NCBI GenBank assembly: GCA_036001245.1
Contig: DASYUL010000083.1
Coordinates: 1-30,891 of the forward strand
Reading direction: 5' to 3'
Length of the DNA: 30,891 nt
Source of the DNA: Gp7-AA6 sp036001245
GTDB taxonomy: Bacteria > Acidobacteriota > Thermoanaerobaculia > UBA5066 > Gp7-AA6
Numbering within the stretch: position 1 is the stretch's first letter; every line of letters starts with the position of its first letter. This document shows positions 7,722 to 13,857 of the stretch, one piece after another. The notes under the pieces were generated by a model. That model made no database searches, had not been told where the DNA came from, and saw only the letters and a program-made list of their open reading frames with translations. Position numbers and translations under genes: made by a program.

Positions 7722-8117
7722 TCACCAGACGGTGCGGACGAGCGGGCTCGAACGAATCCTGTCGTCGCGCGTAACGAGCGTGAGGCCCTCGGCGCGCGCG
7801 GTCGCCGCGATCAGTCGGTCGGCAGGATCGGCGGAGAAGTCGGGCGGAAACTGCGCCGCCAGCGCCGCGACCGCCGGTGTGATCTCGCGGAGCGTGACTC
7901 CGGTGGCCTTCAGGAGGGCTTCCAGGGAGGCTTCGGTCGTCCCCCGAGACCGCAGCCTCCCTTTCGCAAACAGCACAGCGATCTCCCAGAGACTGATCGA
8001 GGCGATCGCAATGCCTCCCGACCGAAGCGCGCGCCGGATCGCCGCCGCCGCCGCCCGTGAAAGCCGCGACGGCTCGGCCGCGAGCCACAGGAGAACATGG
8101 GTGTCGAGAAGAATCAC
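7722..8117 (-). CDS. vapC: PIN-domain ribonuclease toxin (VapC-type)
   Basis: 131-residue PIN-domain protein of the short VapC type. It has Asp5 (LLDTHVLLW), Glu45 (SLWEIA), Asp100 in the ADPADRLIAATA motif and Asp118 (TRDDRI), a full active-site set. The GTG start at 8117 is chosen because it places LLDTH at the N-terminus and overlaps the antitoxin stop (GTGA). The frame is open upstream, but that part is the antitoxin region read out of frame. The gene lies between K4 and the truncated kinase. It is probably an active toxin with its upstream antitoxin; its RNA target cannot be told from sequence. Confidence 0.93.
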   Translation of the reverse strand: MILLDTHVLLWLAAEPSRLSRAAAAAIRRALRSGGIAIASISLWEIAVLFAKGRLRSRGTTEASLEALLKATGVTLREITPAVAALAAQFPPDFSADPADRLIAATARAEGLTLVTRDDRIRSSPLVRTVW

Positions 8118-8353
8118 CGGGATCCCTTCCACGCCGAAGGCGCGATCACGGGACGGACGACATCTCCCGCGATCTCGAGCTCTCCCGAAAGGCATCCGAA
8201 GACGTCGCGAGCCGGCTCGTCGACGGGAACGAGCCGCGCCACGGGCTTTCCCTTCTTCGTTATCAGAACGGGTTCGCGGCGAGCCTTCACCTCGTCCATG
8301 ATCTTCAGGCAGCCGGCTTTGAATCTCCCGGCGGGAATCGTTCTCATGGTCAT
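8114..8353 (-). CDS. Phd/YefM-family antitoxin
   Basis: 79-residue Phd/YefM-like antitoxin. The N-terminal part reads MRTIPAGRFKAGCLKIMDEV, then REPVLITKKGKPVARLVPVD, the typical beta hairpin and helix of the family. The C-terminal tail (about 50-79) probably binds the PIN toxin encoded next with a 4-base overlap. Two in-frame ATGs exist (8353 and 8347); a GAG sits 6 bases before the second, so a 77-residue product is equally possible. The gene begins 30 bases after the K4 stop and has its own AT-rich control region. Confidence 0.9.
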   Translation of the reverse strand: MTMRTIPAGRFKAGCLKIMDEVKARREPVLITKKGKPVARLVPVDEPARDVFGCLSGELEIAGDVVRPVIAPSAWKGSR

Positions 8354-8361
8354 CTCAAAAG

Positions 8362-8385
8362 GACCATGGTTATATCATGATGGTC
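8362..8385. promoter_or_regulatory. Candidate operator/promoter of the second Phd-PIN pair
   Basis: The inverted repeat GACCAT (8362-8367) / ATGGTC (8380-8385) has a 12-base AT-rich spacer that holds a TATAAC-like -10 sequence on the minus strand. It overlaps the last codons of K4 and lies just upstream of the antitoxin, as expected for an autorepressed toxin-antitoxin operon. Confidence 0.45.
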
Positions 8386-11041
8386 ACTTTAGCTCCGCCG
8401 TCCAGTTGACGACGAGCGCTACGCGGGCCTGACCGGCCTCGCCGGCATCGTTGACCAGGAACCGCTTTCCGTCCGGAGCAACGTCGTACCCGTACATTCC
8501 GGACCTCGGGCCCGTGTACATGTTCACCCGGAAGAGCGGCCGGACGTCTTTCACGACGAAGCGGGGCCCGCTGCCGTCGACGGCGGTCGCGGTCAAGTCG
8601 TCGCTCGACGAAACAAAGTAGAGTTCCCGTCCGTCGGCACTCCAGCGGGGCTGCGTCCCGCCGCTACCGGAGACCTGCCAACGGGTTCCCCCGCTCGGAA
8701 ACGACGCAACGTAGACCTCGTCGCGTCCCGTGTGCTGTGACACGTACGCGACCCACTTCCCGTCGGGTGAGAACTGGCCGCTGTGCTCGAGGAACGGAGA
8801 TTGAACGAGAGGAAACGCTTTCGCCGGATCGGCGATTGGAAAAGCCCAGATGTCGCTCGCCCCAATGTTGCCCCGGTCGACGAGAAGGTAGCGCCCGTCG
8901 CGGGACCAGTCCGACACTTCGAGGCGTTCTTTCGATCTGTAGATCTCCTTCTGCCTGCCGGCTCCGTCAGCCGCGATCGTGACGAGGACGAAGTCGCTCC
9001 CCCCTCCCAGCCCCTGAACGAAGACGATCTGGGATCCGTCGGGCGACCAGACCGGCGCGATCTGCGCCTCAGCGTCTGTGGTCAATCGGGTCTGGACTCC
9101 GCGGTCGAGCTCGTATACCCAGACGTCGTTGTTCGGGTCGCCCATCACGACGCTCGCCCGACGGCCGTCCGGCGACATCTCCGGCGAATACGCCGGGCTC
9201 TTTTCGGCGACCGGCGCGAGGTGCCGTCCCGAAAAATCGAGCCACGTCAACCGGCCGCCGCCTCCCTCACGCGCGATCTGATAGCCGAGGACGCCGTTCT
9301 CGGAGGCCGCGAACGTCCCCCGCCAGACTCCCGAGTCGAAGTTCGCGTCGTCGGCGACACGTACGGGTTGGCCAGAAATCTCGATTCGCTTGGCATCGAA
9401 CGGGATCGCCATCAGGCTTCTCTCTCGAACCGAGAGGAGCCAGCCCGAGGCGTACTGCGCGCTGCCGTAAGACGACATCAGGCGCCGGGGGGCGCCCCCG
9501 TCCAGCGACGCGACGTAGATCCCGTTGTCCTCGGATCGCGGGCTCGCGTGGTTCGCCGCCAGATAGAGGACGTGCTTTCCGTCGGGCAGGAAGTACGGCC
9601 AGCGGTGGGTAGTGTGCTTCTTTCGATCCGTGAGAACTGTGAGCGGCGCCGGCGAGCCGCCGGAGGCCGCCACCCGCGAAAGCCCGGTCCCGACGTCCGG
9701 CGCGAAGACGATGACTCCGCTCCGGCCCCACGAGCCCCCGCGCGGATTCGGAGCACCGCAGATCGTCTGGACGGGTCCGCCGGAGGCATCCAGGACCCTG
9801 AGTTTCCCGCCCGAAAAGAAACCGATCGAACGGCTGTCTGGCGACCAGAACGGGAACCGGCCGCCATCCGTCGCGGCAAGCGGCGTGACCGTGCCGGCTG
9901 CGAGCGACTGGAGCCACAGTTTCCCGCCGGCGCCGAAGACGGCGCGCGTGCCGTCGGGTGCAATCGCGATCGGGGCGGAATCATCGCCCGTCAACCGGAA
10001 GGTGGTCTTCTCGGGAGGATCGAGATAGGAATGGATCGCTCGAACGCGGTCGCCGCTCCGGAGACGGCGCACTTCGTTGCCGAGAAAGAGCGTGGTCAGT
10101 AGCAGGAGACCCGCTGCGACCCAGGCGAGCCAGTCGCGCCGTCTCCGGCGTTGAGGGGCGACGGCCGTGGCTCCCGTCTGCGAACCGGCTTCCGCGATCC
10201 ACTTCAGCTCCCCGCCGAGGTCGGCGGCGTTCTGCCAGCGATCCTCCGGGTCTTTCGCCAGGGACTTCTTGACGACGTGGTCGAGCGCCGGCGGCGAGGT
10301 CGGCTGGACCTGCGAGATCGGCTGCGGCTCGTCGCGCAGGATCGACGAGGTCAGTGACGCCTGCGTCGCGCCGGAGAACGCTTTCTTCCCCGTCGCCATC
10401 TCGTACAGGACGCAGCCGAAGGCGAAGATGTCCGTCCGCGCGTCTGCCTCTTTCCCCTCGAGCTGCTCGGGCGCCATGTACTGGAATGTGCCGAGGATCG
10501 TCCCCTCCTGCGTGAGGTTCATCTGGGTCGGCAGGGCCGTCAGGCTCGACTGCTGCGACGGCAGCGCCATCGCTTTCGCCAGCCCGAAGTCGAGCAGCTT
10601 CACCCCGGACCAGGTCAGCATCACGTTGCCGGGCTTCAGGTCCCGGTGGACGATCCCCTGCCGGTGCGCCTTGTCCAGCGCGTCGGCGATCTGGATCCCG
10701 AAGCGCAGAGTCTGCTCCAGCGGAAGCGAACCCTTGAGCAGCCGGTCCGCCAGTGTCTCCCCTTCCAGGTACTCCATGACCAAGTACTCGACGTCGCCCT
10801 CACGGCCGACGTCGTGGAGCGCGCAGATGTGCGGATGCGAGAGCTGCGAGATCGTCTTCGCTTCCCGCTCGAAACGCTGCCGGACTTCCGGGGACGCCGA
10901 AAGGTGCGACGCCAGGATCTTGATCGCGACTGTCCGCTCGAGACGCGTGTCCTTCGCCCGATAGACCTCCCCCATCCCGCCCGCGCCCAGAGGCGACACG
11001 ATCTCGTACGGGCCGAGACGGGAGCCCGCGGAGAGAGTCAT
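8384..11041 (-). CDS. K4: transmembrane Ser/Thr kinase with propeller sensor
   Basis: 885-residue kinase of the second subfamily (catalytic loop HRDLKPGN, 132-139). It has GAGGMG (19-24), Lys41, Glu60, Asp134, DFG (151-153), APEQ near 190, and the ARTDIFAFG helix-F motif. A basic stretch (about 297-303) precedes a transmembrane helix at 304-322. The outer part has TolB-like blades (IAPDGTRAVFGA, MSPDGRRASVVM, WSPDGSQIVFVQ, FSPDGKWVAYVS) and ends VVNWTAELK, as in K5 and K9. The ATG at 11041 overlaps the K5 stop (ATGA). The frame stays open to 11887, but that region reads K5 out of frame and is rejected. It is the last full kinase of the K5-K4 unit, followed by a toxin-antitoxin pair. Confidence 0.95.
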   Translation of the reverse strand: MTLSAGSRLGPYEIVSPLGAGGMGEVYRAKDTRLERTVAIKILASHLSASPEVRQRFEREAKTISQLSHPHICALHDVGREGDVEYLVMEYLEGETLADRLLKGSLPLEQTLRFGIQIADALDKAHRQGIVHRDLKPGNVMLTWSGVKLLDFGLAKAMALPSQQSSLTALPTQMNLTQEGTILGTFQYMAPEQLEGKEADARTDIFAFGCVLYEMATGKKAFSGATQASLTSSILRDEPQPISQVQPTSPPALDHVVKKSLAKDPEDRWQNAADLGGELKWIAEAGSQTGATAVAPQRRRRRDWLAWVAAGLLLLTTLFLGNEVRRLRSGDRVRAIHSYLDPPEKTTFRLTGDDSAPIAIAPDGTRAVFGAGGKLWLQSLAAGTVTPLAATDGGRFPFWSPDSRSIGFFSGGKLRVLDASGGPVQTICGAPNPRGGSWGRSGVIVFAPDVGTGLSRVAASGGSPAPLTVLTDRKKHTTHRWPYFLPDGKHVLYLAANHASPRSEDNGIYVASLDGGAPRRLMSSYGSAQYASGWLLSVRERSLMAIPFDAKRIEISGQPVRVADDANFDSGVWRGTFAASENGVLGYQIAREGGGGRLTWLDFSGRHLAPVAEKSPAYSPEMSPDGRRASVVMGDPNNDVWVYELDRGVQTRLTTDAEAQIAPVWSPDGSQIVFVQGLGGGSDFVLVTIAADGAGRQKEIYRSKERLEVSDWSRDGRYLLVDRGNIGASDIWAFPIADPAKAFPLVQSPFLEHSGQFSPDGKWVAYVSQHTGRDEVYVASFPSGGTRWQVSGSGGTQPRWSADGRELYFVSSSDDLTATAVDGSGPRFVVKDVRPLFRVNMYTGPRSGMYGYDVAPDGKRFLVNDAGEAGQARVALVVNWTAELK

Positions 11042-13683
11042 TTGGGAAGCTCCGCCGTCCACTGAGCGACGACCGTCACCGGGAGCTCGTCCGCCAAGAC
11101 CTCCGGGACGACCGCGAGGAACCGCTTTCCGTCGGGCGCCACTTCGAAGCGGAGCCATCCCGCTTTGCCGGCGAGCGGAAACACGGAGACAGGGCTCCCG
11201 AGCTCGAGCGACGGTCGAGTGCGCACGGGTACCGACACGAGGCGGTTGTCGTCGGAGACGTAGAAGAGCTCGCGCCCGTTCGGGTTCCAGCGAGGATTCC
11301 CGGCGCCGCCCGTCGAAATGCGGATCTTCTCGCTCGGTCCGGGGTACGCCGTCACGTAAATCTCGGCTCGTCCGGACTCCCGGGACGTCATCGCCACGAA
11401 TCTCCCGTCGGGCGAAAAGCGCGTCTCCTCCATCCCGACCGGGGACACCACGAACGGACTGGTCTTTCCGCCGGCGAGCGGGATGGTGTAGAGATCGAAG
11501 ACGCCGTTTTCTCCGCGCTCCGAATAGAGCAGAGTCTTCCCGTCCGGCGAGACGTCCTGCGCGATCTGGAACTTCCCGGACGGCAGAATGTCCTCCTCCT
11601 TTCCGGTCGCGAGATTCCGCCGCACCAGATGGGGAGGGCTTCCCCGGACCACCGAATACGCGATGCTCCCGTCCGGGAGCCACACCGGGAAACACTCGGT
11701 CTCGGGGGTGGAGGTGATCGGCGTTTCGGTCGCGCGATCGAGATCGAGCGACCAGATGTCGAAGGTCCCGAGTCGCACTTCCCGCCTGTCGAAGAGGATC
11801 CGCCGTGCATCCCGAGAGATGGCGAGGGTCTGGTACATCCCGGGGCTTCCGACGGTCGCGAGCTCGCGTCCCGTGCGATCGAACCACGCGAGACGTTGCC
11901 GGTTCTCTTCGGATTGATAGGCGATGGTCCCCGCCCGCGAAGCCGCGAACGAAGCGGAGAAGGTCGAGAATATGTATCGCACGCGCTCGGCGATCGAGAA
12001 GGGCTCGCCGGCGACCCGGCCGCTCTTCGCGTCGAACCTCTGGGCGAGCAGCGAACCCTCTCGAGCGAAAACGAGGTAGCCCGGATCGACGTACCGCGTC
12101 ATGGACTGCATCGCGGTCACCGGGCGCGCCGGCTCTCCGGGCTCTCCGAGCATCAGCTCGCCACGCCGGTCCGCATATCGGAGGAGATAGAGGTAGCGCT
12201 TCCCGTCCGGCAGGTAAGACGGCCAGAAGGTCCGGACCTCACCGCGGCTCCGATCCGGCTGGACGAGTTTCTCGGGCGAACCGCCGGAGGTGGCGACGCG
12301 ATGGATCGCCTCTCCCTGGACCGACGCGAAGAGGATGTCGCCGCCGCGGCCCCAGGTCCCGGAATGACCGACACCTGGAGGGATCTCGCAGATCGTGACC
12401 GGAGCGCCGCCCCCGAGTTCGACTCGTTTCAGGCGGTCTCCGGCGAAGAAGCCGACCGATTTTCCGTCCGGCGAGTAGAAAACGGAGCTCGCGCCTTCCG
12501 TGCCCGCGATCGGACGCGCTTCGAGCGCGGAGAGGGGACGGAGGAAGATGCGGCGGTTTCCGCCGGAGTCGAACGCGACGTAAGCGAGCTGCGAGCCGTC
12601 GGGTGAGATCGCCAGGAAACACGTCTCGACCGAGTATCCAAAGGACACGTTGGGCGGAGGCGGGACGGAGAACCGAATCGCGTACGCGGGAAACTTCCCC
12701 GAAGCGGGCCGGCGCAAAATGGAGGCGGTCGCCACCGCGACGAACACCAGTGCGACGACCCATGGAAGCCAGGTCGCACGTCGTCGTTTCGCAGGAACGG
12801 GCGCGGGGATCTCCACTGTCCGTTCCGACGCCGCGAACTCGAGCTGCAGCCCGACGTCGCGCGCCGTCTGCCAACGATCCTCGGGATCCTTGGCGAGACA
12901 CGTCCTCACAATCCGATCGAGAGCGCGCGGCGCGAGCGGTTGCACCCGTGAGATCGGGACGGGGTCGTCCCTCAGGATCGAAGAGATCAGCGACGCCTGG
13001 TTGGTGCCGGAGAAGGCCCTTCGGCCGGTCGCCATCTCGTACAGAACGACGCCGCCGAACGCGAAGATGTCCGTGCGGGCATCGGCCTCCCGCCCCTCCA
13101 GCTGCTCGGGCGCCATGTACGGAACCGTTCCGAGGAGCGTTCCCGCCTGCGTCACCGGCGCCGCCTGGGTCGGAACCGCGGTGAGATCGAGCGCCGCGGA
13201 AGGCGGTGCGAGCGCCTTCGCCAGCCCGAAATCCAGAAGCTTCACGCCGGACTTGGTGATCATCACGTTGCCCGGCTTCAGGTCTCGGTGCACGATCCCC
13301 TGCCGGTGCGCCTTGTCCAGGGCGTCCGCGATCTGCATCCCGTAGCGAAGCGTCTGCTCGAGTGGCAGCGGTCCTTTGAGCAGTCGGTCCGCCAGCGTCT
13401 CGCCCTCCAGGTACTCCATGACGAGGTACTCGGTCTCCCCTTCCCGGCCCACGTCATGGAGCGCGCAGATGTGCGGGTGAGAGAGCTGCGAGATCGTCTT
13501 CGCTTCACGCTCGAACCGCTGTCGGACCTCTGGGGTAGCGGAGAGACGAGACGAAAGCACCTTGATCGCGACTGTTCTCTCAAGCCGCGTGTCCCGCGCC
13601 CGATAAACCTCGCCCATCCCGCCCGCGCCGAGCGGCGCGACGATTTCGTAGGGACCGAGACGGGCGCCGGTCGGAAGAGTCAC
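11038..13683 (-). CDS. K5: transmembrane Ser/Thr kinase with propeller sensor
   Basis: 881-residue kinase of the HRDLKPGN subfamily. It has GAGGMG (19-24), Lys41, Glu60, Asp134, DFG (151-153), APEQ near 191, a transmembrane helix at about 305-322, and a propeller sensor (blades such as ISPDGSQLAYVA, FSPDGRFVAMTS, WNPNGRELFYVS) ending in VAQWTAELPK. The GTG at 13683 gives the family N-terminus MTLPTGARLGPYE and overlaps the stop of the preceding kinase-start minigene (GTGA). A GGAGG Shine-Dalgarno sequence lies 5 bases before it. A second in-frame GTG at 13695 is possible but lacks that spacing. Helix F has one extra residue (FAFGGVVLYE against FAFGCVLYE in K4 and K9). Confidence 0.94.
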   Translation of the reverse strand: MTLPTGARLGPYEIVAPLGAGGMGEVYRARDTRLERTVAIKVLSSRLSATPEVRQRFEREAKTISQLSHPHICALHDVGREGETEYLVMEYLEGETLADRLLKGPLPLEQTLRYGMQIADALDKAHRQGIVHRDLKPGNVMITKSGVKLLDFGLAKALAPPSAALDLTAVPTQAAPVTQAGTLLGTVPYMAPEQLEGREADARTDIFAFGGVVLYEMATGRRAFSGTNQASLISSILRDDPVPISRVQPLAPRALDRIVRTCLAKDPEDRWQTARDVGLQLEFAASERTVEIPAPVPAKRRRATWLPWVVALVFVAVATASILRRPASGKFPAYAIRFSVPPPPNVSFGYSVETCFLAISPDGSQLAYVAFDSGGNRRIFLRPLSALEARPIAGTEGASSVFYSPDGKSVGFFAGDRLKRVELGGGAPVTICEIPPGVGHSGTWGRGGDILFASVQGEAIHRVATSGGSPEKLVQPDRSRGEVRTFWPSYLPDGKRYLYLLRYADRRGELMLGEPGEPARPVTAMQSMTRYVDPGYLVFAREGSLLAQRFDAKSGRVAGEPFSIAERVRYIFSTFSASFAASRAGTIAYQSEENRQRLAWFDRTGRELATVGSPGMYQTLAISRDARRILFDRREVRLGTFDIWSLDLDRATETPITSTPETECFPVWLPDGSIAYSVVRGSPPHLVRRNLATGKEEDILPSGKFQIAQDVSPDGKTLLYSERGENGVFDLYTIPLAGGKTSPFVVSPVGMEETRFSPDGRFVAMTSRESGRAEIYVTAYPGPSEKIRISTGGAGNPRWNPNGRELFYVSDDNRLVSVPVRTRPSLELGSPVSVFPLAGKAGWLRFEVAPDGKRFLAVVPEVLADELPVTVVAQWTAELPK
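13523..13572. repeat. 50-base patch nearly identical to K6 (19404-19453)
   Basis: Within the kinase-domain coding DNA, 50 bases match 19404-19453 with one mismatch, including third codon positions. Flanking bases diverge. This looks like a gene-conversion patch between K5 and K6. Confidence 0.7.
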
Positions 13684-13769
13684 CGCGCCCTCCACTTGCT
13701 GACGAGGCCCGCGCCGAGAGGCGACAGAATCTCGTAGGGGCCCAGACGGGCACCACTGGACAAGGTCAT
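13680..13769 (-). CDS. 29-codon kinase-start minigene (leader or deletion scar)
   Basis: An ATG at 13769 opens a 29-residue frame whose first 21 residues (MTLSSGARLGPYEILSPLGAG) are the kinase start cassette up to the glycine loop. It then changes abruptly to LVSKWRAR and stops. Its TGA overlaps the K5 GTG start by 4 bases, and its last codons contain the K5 Shine-Dalgarno sequence (GTGGAGG). A TAGAAT promoter-like hexamer lies 13 bases upstream of the ATG. It has no catalytic part. It may be a scar left by deletion of a kinase body, and may act as a coupled leader for K5. Translation is inferred, not shown. Confidence 0.7.
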   Translation of the reverse strand: MTLSSGARLGPYEILSPLGAGLVSKWRAR

Positions 13770-13782
13770 GGAGTCTGGCCGG

Positions 13783-13788
13783 ATTCTA
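13783..13788 (-). promoter_or_regulatory. Possible -10 element of the K5-K4 unit
   Basis: TAGAAT on the minus strand lies 13 bases before the minigene ATG, matching the element before K3 (6013-6018). The gap 13770-13857 between the receptor stop and this minigene holds no strong terminator hairpin. Confidence 0.35.
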
Positions 13789-13857
13789 CCGGGGCCGTCT
13801 CGCCGGAATTGTCCCTACCCGCACCGTCCAGGCTCCGACCCGGGACCCTAGAAGACG

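Noticed and set aside
7711..8088. 125-codon minus-strand frame ending on the truncated kinase start
   Set aside because: It is the second PIN toxin gene read in another frame; the true toxin ends at 7722 with all active-site acids.
11042..11887. Upstream extension of the K4 frame to 11887
   Set aside because: The extra 282 residues are Arg-rich and read K5 out of frame. The kinase cassette with the ATGA overlap at 11041 is the better start.
13770..13857. Intrinsic terminator after the TonB receptor
   Set aside because: Only weak short inverted repeats (GTCCC/GGGAC) and no T-run on the minus strand.
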